NCBI GenBank assembly: GCA_016109435.1
Contig: JAEILR010000018.1
Coordinates: 1 to 64,000 of the forward strand
Direction of reading: 5' to 3'
DNA length: 64,000 bases
From: Methanomassiliicoccus sp.
GTDB taxonomy: Archaea; Thermoplasmatota; Thermoplasmata; Methanomassiliicoccales; Methanomassiliicoccaceae
In this document: in pieces, positions 9,109 through 18,035 of the stretch
Position numbering within the stretch: position 1 is the stretch's first letter
Layout: every line of letters begins with the position of its first letter
Made by a program: the position numbers and the translations under genes
Notes under the pieces: generated by a model
What the model was told of the DNA's origin: nothing
The model's database searches: none
The model's input: only the letters and a program-made list of their open reading frames with translations

Positions 9109-9678
9109 ATGAACGGGGACGGGCAAGAGCAATGGGCCCCAAGTGGGCCTGCCACTCTCTTCTTGCTTGGTGTTCTGCATCTGGGCCTGTTCGCCTTTGC
9201 AACCAGCGATGATCGCGTCCCCCTCACTCCGGTCATGGGCTTGTGGATCCTTGCTGTATCGGCTCCTCTGTTGATCCTTGGCGTCATCGAGATGAGGCGG
9301 GGGGAAGTGCTATTTGGCACCATGGGGATAGTGTTCGGCGGGTTGCTTGGCCTTGGTGCCGGACTCTCGTTCATAAGGGCATTGTTCCTTCCCGGCCCAT
9401 CGGTCATGGACGGATACTGGTTCCTGGGAACGAGCATCATCTTTTTCCTCCTTATCCCGGCAATGCTCAAGGTGTCCAAGCTCGTAGCAGTGATGCTGTT
9501 GGACATCGGAGTGGCGTTGTTCATCTTAGGATTGAGCCTGGCGAACTTCCTGGGCACGGGCCAATTGCCGATGACCATAGCGGGATGGCTCGCCCTATTT
9601 TTTTCCATCTCCTGCTTCTATGTGGCAATGGCCCAGATGACGAACGCGGTCTATGGAAGGAGGATCATGCCGTTCTGA
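9109..9678 (+). CDS. GPR1/FUN34/YaaH-type membrane protein
   Basis: A 189-residue integral membrane protein with six hydrophobic segments, resembling the acetate/succinate-proton symporter family (SatP/YaaH). The N-terminal pattern (GPATLFLLGVLHLGLFAF) and the W-I-L-A-x5-L-L-I-L-G-V-x-E-M-R-R-G-E segment match the family's TM1 and TM2-3 loop. The hallmark N-P-A-P-L-G is degenerate here (SGPATLF), so transport function is inferred. The ATG at 9109 is chosen over an upstream TTG. No SD is evident. It would move acetate or another small monocarboxylate across the cytoplasmic membrane. Confidence 0.65.
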   Translation: MNGDGQEQWAPSGPATLFLLGVLHLGLFAFATSDDRVPLTPVMGLWILAVSAPLLILGVIEMRRGEVLFGTMGIVFGGLLGLGAGLSFIRALFLPGPSVMDGYWFLGTSIIFFLLIPAMLKVSKLVAVMLLDIGVALFILGLSLANFLGTGQLPMTIAGWLALFFSISCFYVAMAQMTNAVYGRRIMPF

Positions 9679-9950
9679 CCGCCACTTGTGTCGATAATGG
9701 ACCGTCCGCTAACGATCGATCGGAGCTTTTCATCGACGGCACAAGTATCACCTTTCACCCCGTTCCAACCGCGATAAGCAGCTCGGGATATAGACATGGG
9801 GAGGTCATCTCAAAGGTTGCCTGATCCTTGTACCATAATGCTCTTCCGATCAGCGACCTGAGCAATGATCACTTTCGACATTCATGGTGGGATACCATTG
9901 GCTCGTTTTTTCGAAAAAAGTTAATTAACCACCAAGCCTACACATCGGTC
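9679..9950 (+). promoter_or_regulatory. Intergenic region with promoter of the PAPS-reductase fusion gene
   Basis: This 272-bp gap contains an imperfect long inverted repeat with arms CTTGTGTCGA (about 9686-9695) and TCGACGGCACAAG (about 9731-9743), probably a terminator or processing hairpin. A TATA-like TTAATTAA (9921-9928) ends ~25 bp before the GTG at 9951. Confidence 0.45.
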
Positions 9951-11870
9951 GTGTCCCAGGTACGGCTCGGGAAGATCCCCCTCAGATGGTGCGACGCATG
10001 CAACGTTCCGGTGCTGGATATCAAGCAGTGCGGCCGGTGCGGAGCGGAGACTCGCCAGATGGAGATCACTCCGCCCGGAGACGCCCGGCCGGCCTCCGCG
10101 CATGACGTCGCTCACGCCCGGACGGTCATCGACCGCCAGTTCGGTACTGGGTGCGGCAGCGCCGTTCTCAAGGACGGACACTTCGCCCTCATGAACAAGG
10201 CACCCGCGCTGGACCGGATGGACGAGATCATCGTCGACGGCAAGGTCGCCGGCACACTGCGCTACGACATCGGACCGGGGTGGACCTTCCTCGCCCGAAT
10301 GTCCGCGGCCAAGGCCATGCAGGGCATCATCTCCAAGGGCATCGTGGTGGCCGACGATGGCGCCGTGAAACCAGTACTGGGAGGCTCCAATCTCCTGGCC
10401 CCGGGGGTGGTCTCGTGCAGTGAAGGGATAGGCATCGGCGATGAGGTCGTGGTCGTCGACCGCCAGGGCCGGGCGTTCGCCGCCGGGCTGGCCAGGATGT
10501 CCTCGGAGGATATGGTTCCCGGGGCCAAGGGCATGGCAGTGAAAGTGCGATGGCTCGGAGCCCCCGAGGACGCCGTCACGGGGAGGAAGGTCTCGGCCTG
10601 GCCGGAGGTTCTGGAGGCGAACCGGCCGGAGATGGAGAAGAAGATCGACGAGGCGGTCAGGTTCATGCACCGGGTGATGAGAGAGCACGACCTCCCCGCC
10701 GTCGTGTCGTTCTCCGGCGGGAAGGACTCCCTGGCCACGTTCCTCCTGGGCCTTCGCACCGGTGTCCGCATGCCGGTGTTCTACATCGACACCGGCCTGG
10801 AGTTCCCCGAGACCGTCCAGCACGTGAAGGAGTTGGCCGAACGTCACGGCTCCGACCTTATCGTGGAGGAGGCACCGAGGGAAGCGTTCGAGGAGGGTTT
10901 CAGGGTGTTCGGGCCTCCGGGACGGGACTACCGTTGGTGCTGCAAGACCAACAAGCTCGGTCCGACCGTCCGGGCCATCGGCAAGCATTTCCCCGCCGGG
11001 GTGCTCTCGTTCATCGGCCAGCGGCGCTATGAGTCGGAGTCCCGGGCCTCCAAGCCCAGGGTATGGAGCAACCCCTGGACGCCCGGACAGGTGGGTGCGT
11101 CCCCCATACAGAACTGGACCGCCCTGCACGTCTGGCTGCTGATAATGGAGGACGGCGAGCCGTACAACCCGTGGTACGATCGGGGGCTCGACCGCATCGG
11201 CTGCTTCCTCTGCCCGGCGTCCGACCTGGCGGAGCTGAAACTGGTGGAGGCCGGCTCGGAGGGCTACCGCCGCTGGAACGCCGCCCTGCTCGAATACGCG
11301 AAGTCCAGGGGCCTGCCCCCGGAGTGGGTCGAGAGCGGCATGTGGCGGTGGAGGGCGGTGCCACCGTCCATACGCCAGGAGCTGGAGAAGGCCGGCATAT
11401 CGGTCCAGGCGGAGAAGAGGAAGGAGGACGCCCCCGCCGGCAACCTGAGGCTGTACCTCCAGTCGGGGGTCTCCCCGTGCACCATGGGCTACTCCATCGA
11501 GGGCGCCTTCGACCGCCCCCTCCATCTCGACCGGGCGGCCAACGTCCTGAACATGATCGGAGATGTGACCATCAACGAAGAGGAAGGATGGATCGCCGTC
11601 GACGGGGTCACCGTGTTCGAGGAGGGCGCGCTGATCGGCAAGGACCGGGATGCGGAAAAATTAAAGGAAAAGGTTGAAAGGGTGCGGCGATCGGTGGTCA
11701 AGGCCGAGGAGTGCGTCGGATGCGGCGTCTGCACCGGAAGATGCAACGAGGGTGCACTTAGACTTGAACTTGGCCGGATATGCATTGAGGTTTCCAAGTG
11801 CGTCCATTGCGGGCGCTGCATGGATCCCTGCCCGGCCATCACTTTCGGTGACAGCGCCTTCGATTTCTGA
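9951..11870 (+). CDS. PUA / PAPS-reductase / ferredoxin fusion protein
   Basis: A multi-domain protein of ~639 residues. In order: a zinc ribbon (WCDAC...CGRC, about residues 14-32); a PUA-like RNA-binding domain (about 130-205, VKPVLGGSNLLAPGV); a PAPS/APS-reductase-type N-type ATP pyrophosphatase domain with the P-loop SFSGGKDSL (about 252-260), a YRWCCKTNKLGP cysteine pair and FLCPA; and a C-terminal ferredoxin domain with two Cys clusters (CVGCGVCTGRC, CVHCGRCMDPCP). Similar fusions occur in methanogens. The PUA domain argues for RNA thiolation or modification rather than sulfate assimilation, but this is inference. The GTG start is set by the TATA box at 9921-9928; an in-frame TTG lies at 9828. 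Confidence 0.85.
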   Translation: MSQVRLGKIPLRWCDACNVPVLDIKQCGRCGAETRQMEITPPGDARPASAHDVAHARTVIDRQFGTGCGSAVLKDGHFALMNKAPALDRMDEIIVDGKVAGTLRYDIGPGWTFLARMSAAKAMQGIISKGIVVADDGAVKPVLGGSNLLAPGVVSCSEGIGIGDEVVVVDRQGRAFAAGLARMSSEDMVPGAKGMAVKVRWLGAPEDAVTGRKVSAWPEVLEANRPEMEKKIDEAVRFMHRVMREHDLPAVVSFSGGKDSLATFLLGLRTGVRMPVFYIDTGLEFPETVQHVKELAERHGSDLIVEEAPREAFEEGFRVFGPPGRDYRWCCKTNKLGPTVRAIGKHFPAGVLSFIGQRRYESESRASKPRVWSNPWTPGQVGASPIQNWTALHVWLLIMEDGEPYNPWYDRGLDRIGCFLCPASDLAELKLVEAGSEGYRRWNAALLEYAKSRGLPPEWVESGMWRWRAVPPSIRQELEKAGISVQAEKRKEDAPAGNLRLYLQSGVSPCTMGYSIEGAFDRPLHLDRAANVLNMIGDVTINEEEGWIAVDGVTVFEEGALIGKDRDAEKLKEKVERVRRSVVKAEECVGCGVCTGRCNEGALRLELGRICIEVSKCVHCGRCMDPCPAITFGDSAFDF

Positions 11871-11929
11871 CCTTCCGGACAAATAAATGAGGGAAGGGGT
11901 TTTCCGGCGTTCCTCGATAGCCCCCGCGC

Positions 11930-13177
11930 TCACCGCACGAAGTCTATCCCGTCGTCGTCGGCAGGAGCCTGCCTCTGCTGAGGCCTGTACTGCTGTTGCT
12001 GCTGCTGGGGCTGCGCGCCGAGCTTGGACCGGGGTATGTCGTTCTCCAGTGCCCCGAGCTTGCTGGTGGGCTGCCCGCCCTTGCCGTACATGTACTTCGA
12101 CGATGCTCCGGTGACGATCAGGAGGATCTTGATGGTGCCTTCCAGCTCCGGGTCGACCGAGCAACCCCAGATGATCCTGGCACGATCGTTGACGCTGTTG
12201 GTGACGATCTCCGCCGCCCTCTGGGCCTCGCCCACGGACATGTCCGGACCGCCTACCACACGGATCAGGGCGCCCTTGGCGTCCTTGAGGTTGATCTCGC
12301 CCAGCAGCGGGGAGGTCAGCGCCTCATGCACCGCGGCCTTCACCCTGTCATCATCCTCGGTGTTGGCCTCTCCGATGCCTACGAAGGCCACTCCGCCCTC
12401 CTTCATAACGGTCTGGATATCAGCGTAGTCGAGGTTGACCAGTCCGGGCTTGGTGATGATCTCGGTGAGTCCCTTGATGGTCTGCATGAGAACCTCGTCA
12501 GCGACCTTGAAGGCGGCATCGACGGGGAGCTTGGGGACCAGTTCCAGGAGCTTGTCGTTGGGTACGACGATAGTAGTGTCGCACACCGACCTCAGCTTGT
12601 TCAGGCCGATCATGGCGTTCTCGGCACGAACGGTGCCCTCCGCCTTGAACGGGAAGGTGACCACACCGATGGTGAGAGCGCGGATCTGCTCCTTGGCGAT
12701 CGAAGCCACGTAGTGGGCGGAACCGGTACCGGTGCCGCCGCCCATGCCAGCAGTGACGAACACGATGTTGGAGCCGTTAAGGAACTGACGTATGTCGTTG
12801 TCGTTCTCCCTGGCCGCCGCTTCCCCGTTCTCGGGAAGGGCCCCGGCGCCCATGCCCCGGGTGGTGGTCTTGCCTATCAGGATCTTCCGGGGGGCCCGGA
12901 TGGTCAGCAGGTGCTTGGCGTCAGTGTTGATGGCGCAAACCTGAGCGCCGCTGATGCCGGCATCTACGCAACGGTTAATGGTGTTCGACCCACCTCCACC
13001 GCAGCCGATGATCTTGATGCAGACATCGAGCTGTTCGGCCATCTTCAGGATCTCGCGGTCCGTCTCCGACATCTCCTCTTCGCGAGGAGGGGCCGGAGCA
13101 GGGGCGGCGACGGGTTGAGCCATCACCTTCTCCTTATACTCACTACCTAGAGCGTTCTTTACCAATGAATTTGGCAT
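11930..13177 (-). CDS. ftsZ: Cell division protein FtsZ
   Basis: Tubulin-like GTPase that forms the cytokinetic ring. The 415-residue protein has the GTP-binding GCGGGGSNTINR (about residues 58-69), the tubulin signature GGGTGTGS (146-153) and the T7-loop region NLDYADIQTVMKEGG. A ~45-residue N-terminal extension precedes the core (APAPAP linker). A glutamine-rich linker (QQQQQQ) leads to the conserved C-terminal peptide GIDFVR that binds SepF-type partners in archaea. A TATA box (about 13214-13222, minus strand) lies ~40 bp upstream of the ATG. It is monocistronic, followed on the same strand, far upstream, by the helical-repeat gene. Confidence 0.97.
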   Translation of the reverse strand: MPNSLVKNALGSEYKEKVMAQPVAAPAPAPPREEEMSETDREILKMAEQLDVCIKIIGCGGGGSNTINRCVDAGISGAQVCAINTDAKHLLTIRAPRKILIGKTTTRGMGAGALPENGEAAARENDNDIRQFLNGSNIVFVTAGMGGGTGTGSAHYVASIAKEQIRALTIGVVTFPFKAEGTVRAENAMIGLNKLRSVCDTTIVVPNDKLLELVPKLPVDAAFKVADEVLMQTIKGLTEIITKPGLVNLDYADIQTVMKEGGVAFVGIGEANTEDDDRVKAAVHEALTSPLLGEINLKDAKGALIRVVGGPDMSVGEAQRAAEIVTNSVNDRARIIWGCSVDPELEGTIKILLIVTGASSKYMYGKGGQPTSKLGALENDIPRSKLGAQPQQQQQQYRPQQRQAPADDDGIDFVR

Positions 13178-13339
13178 AGTGCATCCCTCGTCTGACGGAA
13201 CCGCCTCTCTTGAATATAAATTTTGCTAGTTCCATATGGACGATTTAAATTATCTAGGAAGATATCCAGACCCTGCCGTTGACCCAGTGTCAAAACCCGT
13301 CAAACGCGGATCATGTCGGACAAAAGGTCGGACGTCGGC

Positions 13340-14467
13340 TCAGTGCACGCCGGTCAGTTCCTCGGGCAGGACCACCGTGAATATGCTGACGGCCCCCTCC
13401 CTCGAACGGAACCCTTCCTGGTACACCGCCTCCGCGGAGACCGGCAGGACGTGGGATGCCAGCTTCACGCATGCCAGGCCCACCGCGTAAAGGGTGTAGC
13501 GGGCCGATCTATCGCCGGCGGCCACCCTGGCCTTCATCCCCGACATGTAGCCCAGGAGGAACCCTTCAACGTAGCCGTGAAGCATGATCAGCGCTTTCGA
13601 ATGGTGCTCGTTGGCCACCAGCCCGTCGATCGATCGGACGAGGCCCCTCAATCCAGCCAGCTCGTCGCGGTCCTCGGCGGTCAGCTCGGAGGCCTCCATC
13701 AGCGGTCTTTCATCCATCACCGCCCCGATCTCATCGATCAGCACATGGAGATCGCGGCGGAGGCCGGCCTCGTTGCTCCGTTCCTCGATGATCTCCCGGG
13801 TATCGTCGAAGCTTCGGGTGCGCCCGGCCTTCATGGCCTTGCGCAGCGGCTCCTCGATCGACCCGCTGTACACTCCCATCCTGGAAAGGTCAGGGGCCAT
13901 CTTGAGCAGTTCCGAAAGGTAGTCCTTTAGCTGCTCCGAGCTGCGGAAGCGGTGCCTCACGCTGTCCAGGCAGAAGCCGATGTCCCTCACCGACTCCATC
14001 ACCTCCCCGTCCATGAACGTCCTCTTGGTCTGCTCGGCGAGGGCGGCTATGTCATCGACCGGGATGTCCTTGCGCCGGGACATCGCCACCTGCAGCATGG
14101 TCTGCTCGAACGACGAGGCATAGATCGTAGCGTGCGGTCCGATGAGGTCCCCCAGGAACCTCTGCACTCCCTTGCGGACGCTCCTGCTGGGATGCACCAT
14201 GTCATCCAGGATGCAGGTCATCACCGACCGGTCCGGGGACATCTCAGTGAGGGTCGCGCGGATCGAGGTCCTGACCCTCTCATCTTCGTGCTGGTAGTTC
14301 TTCAGCATCAGGGTCACGGTCTCCAGCGGCTTGCTTCCCGCCCGCTTGACCAGCTTATCCCTGGCCCTGTCAGAATTCTCCTGTGAGGCGGAGCTGAAGG
14401 ACTCAAGCATGTATGCCTCGAGCCGTTCTTCTTCGTACTTCCGTCCAAAGATGCCTATGAACGACAT
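13340..14467 (-). CDS. Predicted alpha-helical repeat (HEAT-like) protein
   Basis: A 375-residue soluble, almost entirely helical protein with no recognised catalytic motif. Residues ~15-150 have HEAT/ARM-like character: SKPLETVTLMLKNYQHEDERVRTSIRATL then HPSRSVRKGVQRFLGDL, paired helices with conserved P-x-x-x-V-R spacing. The C-terminal half is helical with long charged stretches. The ATG at 14467 is preferred because GGTGAGG precedes it; the 20 codons upstream look like leader. It lies upstream of ftsZ on the same strand and divergent from the Roadblock gene, with a 162-bp gap to ftsZ. Function unknown; a scaffolding role is a guess. Confidence 0.75.
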   Translation of the reverse strand: MSFIGIFGRKYEEERLEAYMLESFSSASQENSDRARDKLVKRAGSKPLETVTLMLKNYQHEDERVRTSIRATLTEMSPDRSVMTCILDDMVHPSRSVRKGVQRFLGDLIGPHATIYASSFEQTMLQVAMSRRKDIPVDDIAALAEQTKRTFMDGEVMESVRDIGFCLDSVRHRFRSSEQLKDYLSELLKMAPDLSRMGVYSGSIEEPLRKAMKAGRTRSFDDTREIIEERSNEAGLRRDLHVLIDEIGAVMDERPLMEASELTAEDRDELAGLRGLVRSIDGLVANEHHSKALIMLHGYVEGFLLGYMSGMKARVAAGDRSARYTLYAVGLACVKLASHVLPVSAEAVYQEGFRSREGAVSIFTVVLPEELTGVH

Positions 14468-14644
14468 CGGCCTCACCGGTACTGGCTCCAATGGCCGAGG
14501 GCTACTAATAGATTGGCATCCAGACATTAACTTCTGTGACCCTAGATAATTATCGACGGCCGAGCTATGGCCGCGGGGCGGCGCGGCTTGACACTGGCTT
14601 GGCCAGTCTGGACAGGTGGCGACCCAGTGCTAAATATTTTTATC

Positions 14645-14700
14645 AAAACCTATATATGGCGGCTTCTCATTAGGCAAAATCGCCGAGAGAGTGGACAGAT
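14645..14700 (+). promoter_or_regulatory. Promoter of the Roadblock gene
   Basis: BRE/TATA-like AAAACCTATATATGG (14645-14659) lies ~45 bp upstream of the ATG at 14701, with a GAGAGAGTGG SD region at 14684-14693. An ACTGG/CCAGT inverted repeat (about 14592-14606) lies further upstream and could be an operator or leader hairpin of the divergent gene. Confidence 0.55.
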
Positions 14701-15060
14701 ATGAGCGAGCTTTCACCCGTCAGAAGCGCATTGGACCAGATCAAGAGCCAGGATCATGTCCTCGATGCTTCGTTGGTTTCCCGGGGAGGCATGTACATCA
14801 TGGGCGGTCCCCTGAAGGGGATCCACCGGGAAACGTTCGCTGCGATGTCCGCCATCATAATGGGCGCGGCGGAGACCACCTCTGCCGAGCTCAAGGACAA
14901 GCTTTCCACCGTTACCGTCGACCTCACCGAGCAGACGCTGCTCATCGTGTCGGTCGGCAACAAGTATCTGGTGACCGTTCTCATGGACCGTGGCGGTGAC
15001 CGCGAGAAGATCGCCGAGCTGACCATGGAACTGATGACCAACGCGGAATCCATCCTTTAG
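14701..15060 (+). CDS. Roadblock/LC7-domain protein
   Basis: A 119-residue single-domain Roadblock/LC7 protein. Such proteins dimerise and often act as GAP-like or scaffold partners of small Ras-like (MglA-type) GTPases in prokaryotes. The pattern is typical: an N-terminal helix, GGMYIMGGPLKGIHRETFAAMSAIIMGAAE as strand-strand-helix, then LLIVSVGNKYLVTVLMDRG and a C-terminal helix. No GTPase gene lies adjacent. The promoter is strong and the gene is monocistronic. Confidence 0.85.
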   Translation: MSELSPVRSALDQIKSQDHVLDASLVSRGGMYIMGGPLKGIHRETFAAMSAIIMGAAETTSAELKDKLSTVTVDLTEQTLLIVSVGNKYLVTVLMDRGGDREKIAELTMELMTNAESIL

Positions 15061-15135
15061 GTTCGAACCCCTATCGTCCCATCATGTGTATTCTCAGAAC
15101 GATGACCTGTTCGGACGACGTCCCGGTCGCCCCGC

Positions 15136-15795
15136 TCACATCCGCCTGAACCCGCGGCGGAACCACCGGAGCACGCTCCTGATGCCGGTGCCGGCGGTGC
15201 CCGAGGTCCCCTGCCCCGACCCGAAAGCTCTGCACCGCCGATCCATGATCGCTTTTATGACGTCCTCATGATCGCGGCAGCTGTCCGGCACCTCGGTGAA
15301 CGCCCGTCCGATGGACTGGACGTTGTGCGCGTCGCTGCCCCCGGTTCCCGGCAGGCACATCCGCTTGGCCAGCCGCCGGGCCCTCAGGTTGCCTATCCTC
15401 TTCGAGCGTCCGTTGGAGATCTCCACGGCGTCGAAGTCATGGCCCATCACGTTCTGCTCCCCCAGGCCGGACCACGCCCGGTAGGGATGGGCGGCCACGG
15501 CGATGCCCCCGGCGGCGTGGACCAGCCCGATGGTCTCGCCCACCGGCAGGCCCCGTGCCACCGGCTCTCGGATCCCCAGGGCCAGGACGTGCCCGGCCTC
15601 GGTGGTGATCTCCATGGCCGGGACGATGATGATGCCCGAGCCCAGCGTATCCGCCTCCTTGTGCGCCTCCATGACGTTGTGGTCGGAGATGGCCACCGCC
15701 CCGATGCCCAGCTCCTTGCACCGGGCAAGGATCTCGGCCACCGTCTGCCGGCCGTCGTCGGAATAGGTGGAGTGCACGTGGAGGTCGGCCCTCAT
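15136..15795 (-). CDS. PHP-domain metal-dependent phosphoesterase
   Basis: A 219-residue PHP-family hydrolase. Metal ligands are visible: the N-terminal DLHVHSTYSDD (H-x-H plus D), AISDHN (about residue 38), an AHPYR motif and GSDAH near the C-terminus. PHP proteins cleave phosphate esters such as nucleotide or sugar phosphates, or act as nucleases; the substrate is unknown. Its start codon overlaps the metG stop by 4 bases (ATGA), so the two genes are probably co-translated. The C-terminal ~25 residues are glycine/arginine-rich. A second, longer PHP protein lies at 28688-29605. Confidence 0.9.
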   Translation of the reverse strand: MRADLHVHSTYSDDGRQTVAEILARCKELGIGAVAISDHNVMEAHKEADTLGSGIIIVPAMEITTEAGHVLALGIREPVARGLPVGETIGLVHAAGGIAVAAHPYRAWSGLGEQNVMGHDFDAVEISNGRSKRIGNLRARRLAKRMCLPGTGGSDAHNVQSIGRAFTEVPDSCRDHEDVIKAIMDRRCRAFGSGQGTSGTAGTGIRSVLRWFRRGFRRM

Positions 15796-18008
15796 CGGAT
15801 GTTGGCCCCGTCAGGCAGCCGTGCGTCGGCCGCTATCGGTGCTCCCTTCTCGGTGAAGAGGAGGAGACCTTCGCCCGCCTCCGGGGCAGGTAGGAACACC
15901 GCTACCCTCGACCCCGCCTCAACGTCAGGACACTGGCATCTGATCTCCCGGCCGACGCTGACCTGTTCCTTACTGAGCACTGTGCCCACCCTCAGAGTGA
16001 GCTTCTGGAAGTCCTTGAACTCGATCTGCTTCTCCCCGGGGGTCATCCCGCTGTTGACGGCCTGCCCCGGCTCGGCGTCGTCAGGTGGGGAGAGCAGGGC
16101 CACGACCTCCCCCCCCTCCGCGGCCAGCAGCATTCCCTGGGACTCGTAGCCGCGCAGCTTGGCCGGCCTGAGGTTGGAGACCACAACGACCTTCCTTCCC
16201 TTCAGCTCCTCCAGGGAATAATAGGCCTTGAGGCCGGCCACGATCTGGACCGGCCTCCCGATGTCCACCTGCATGAGCAGGAGGGAATCGGCATTGGGGT
16301 GGTCCCGCACGTCGGTGATCCTGCCGACCCTGAGGTTGAGGGCCTCGAAGCCCTTGAACACCGAGGCGGCACCCTCCTTCTCCACCGCGATCTTGGAGAA
16401 CAGCGGCTTCGGCTCCTTGAGCTTCTGCCCGCCGGGGAGGGCAGCGTTGATGGCGTCCCACCCGGCCGAGGTGACGGTCCCCTCCTGGCCCAGGAGCATC
16501 CACGCCCCCTCCCCGGAACGGGGCAGGAAAGGATAGCTCATGACCGCCAGGGCCTTGACCAGTTCCAGGTTGAGGTTGAGGGCTGATCCGCACCTCTCAC
16601 GGTCCTTCTTGATCAGCGCCCACGGGCCGACCGCGTCAAAGTAACGGTTGCCGAACTGGGCCAGGTCCATGATGGCCTTCAGGGCCCGCTTGAACTCGCA
16701 GGCCTCGATGTTGGACGACACCTCCCTCCGGGCGTGATCGATGGCGTCCGTCACCTCCCTGCGCTCGTCCTCGCTCCCCTTGAACGACGGTACCTCCCCG
16801 AAGTGCTTGTAGGTGAAGCTGAGCACCCGGTGGTAGAAGTTGCCCAGGGTGGCCACCAGCTCGTTGTTGACCTTGGTCTCGAAGTCGTCCCAGGAGAAGT
16901 CGGAGTCCTTGTTCTCGGGCATGTTGACCGCCAGGTAGTAGCGGATGGCGTCGACCTCGAACCGCTTCAGCATGGACGGGATGTCGATGCTGGTGCCCCT
17001 GCTCTTGGATAGCTTGTCACCCTTGAAGGTGAGGAACTCGTTGGCCGGGACGTCGAACGGGAGGTTGAGACCGCCGTAGCCCATCAGCATGGCCGGCCAG
17101 ATGATAGTGTGGAACGGTATGTTATCCTTACCCAGGAAGTAATAGCTCCGAACTTCGGGATCCTGCCAATAAGCCTTCCACTCCTCCGGGCGGCCGATCA
17201 TCTTGGCCCACTCCTTGGACGCGGAGAGGTATCCGATGACCGCCTCGAACCAGACGTAGATGACCTTCCCTTCCCAGCCGGGAAGAGGCACCGGGATGCC
17301 CCAGGCCATGTCCCGGGTGATCGGTCGGTCCTGCAGGCCGCCCTCCAGCCAGTTCTGGGTGAACAGCTTGACCGACGGGCGCCACTCCTCCTTGCCCGAC
17401 ACCCACTCGATCAGCGGCTCCTGGAAGGCCGAGAGCTTGAGGAAGTAATGCTCCGTTTCCCTCATCTCCGGAGCGGTGGCGCAATGCAGGCAGGTGGCGT
17501 CGAGCAGCTCCCCGCCCTCGAAGGTCTTCCCGCACTTCTCGCACTGATCGCCCCTCGCCTTCTCATTACCGCAGGAGGGACAGCGCCCCTCCACGTACCG
17601 GTCTGGAAGGAACTTCTCGCAGCGGGGACAGTAATACTGCTGAGTGCCCTTCTTGTAAAGGTGGTCCTTCTCCCGGAGGGTGAGGAACATGTCGTTGACC
17701 ACCTCGAAGTGGTTGGCCGTATGGGTCTTGGTGAACAGGGAGAACTCGATGTCCAGGCCTTCGATGGCCTGCTTATTGATGGCGTGATACCGCTCGGCTA
17801 TGGTCTCCGGGGTCACCCCTTCCTTGTCCGCCTTCACAGTTATTGGCGTCCCGTGCTGGTCCGATCCGGACACCATCAGGACCTCGTTGCCGAGCAGGCG
17901 GTGATACTTGGAGAATATGTCGGGGGGCAGCAGGGAGCCGGCCACGTGCCCCAGGTGGATCGGGGCGTTCGCATAGGGCCATGCGACGCACACTAGAAGC
18001 TTGACCAT
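15792..18008 (-). CDS. metG: Methionyl-tRNA synthetase
   Basis: Charges tRNA-Met. The 738-residue protein has the class I HIGH-type motif (HLGH in NAPIHLGHVAGS), a four-cysteine zinc knuckle pair (CPRC...CPSC and CEKC...CLHC, about residues 128-170), the KMSKS-type motif KLSKSRG and an alpha-bundle anticodon domain. The C-terminus carries an EMAP/Trbp111-type tRNA-binding domain (FEALNLRVGRI...LRPAKLRGYESQGM), followed by a second segment starting FKDFQKLTLRVGTV that looks like a partial repeat of the same domain. The start at 18008 is the family start; the in-frame extension upstream is repeat DNA. It overlaps the PHP gene downstream. Confidence 0.96.
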   Translation of the reverse strand: MVKLLVCVAWPYANAPIHLGHVAGSLLPPDIFSKYHRLLGNEVLMVSGSDQHGTPITVKADKEGVTPETIAERYHAINKQAIEGLDIEFSLFTKTHTANHFEVVNDMFLTLREKDHLYKKGTQQYYCPRCEKFLPDRYVEGRCPSCGNEKARGDQCEKCGKTFEGGELLDATCLHCATAPEMRETEHYFLKLSAFQEPLIEWVSGKEEWRPSVKLFTQNWLEGGLQDRPITRDMAWGIPVPLPGWEGKVIYVWFEAVIGYLSASKEWAKMIGRPEEWKAYWQDPEVRSYYFLGKDNIPFHTIIWPAMLMGYGGLNLPFDVPANEFLTFKGDKLSKSRGTSIDIPSMLKRFEVDAIRYYLAVNMPENKDSDFSWDDFETKVNNELVATLGNFYHRVLSFTYKHFGEVPSFKGSEDERREVTDAIDHARREVSSNIEACEFKRALKAIMDLAQFGNRYFDAVGPWALIKKDRERCGSALNLNLELVKALAVMSYPFLPRSGEGAWMLLGQEGTVTSAGWDAINAALPGGQKLKEPKPLFSKIAVEKEGAASVFKGFEALNLRVGRITDVRDHPNADSLLLMQVDIGRPVQIVAGLKAYYSLEELKGRKVVVVSNLRPAKLRGYESQGMLLAAEGGEVVALLSPPDDAEPGQAVNSGMTPGEKQIEFKDFQKLTLRVGTVLSKEQVSVGREIRCQCPDVEAGSRVAVFLPAPEAGEGLLLFTEKGAPIAADARLPDGANIR

Positions 18009-18035
18009 TATATCGGCCAGTGGATTGTGGAAGAA

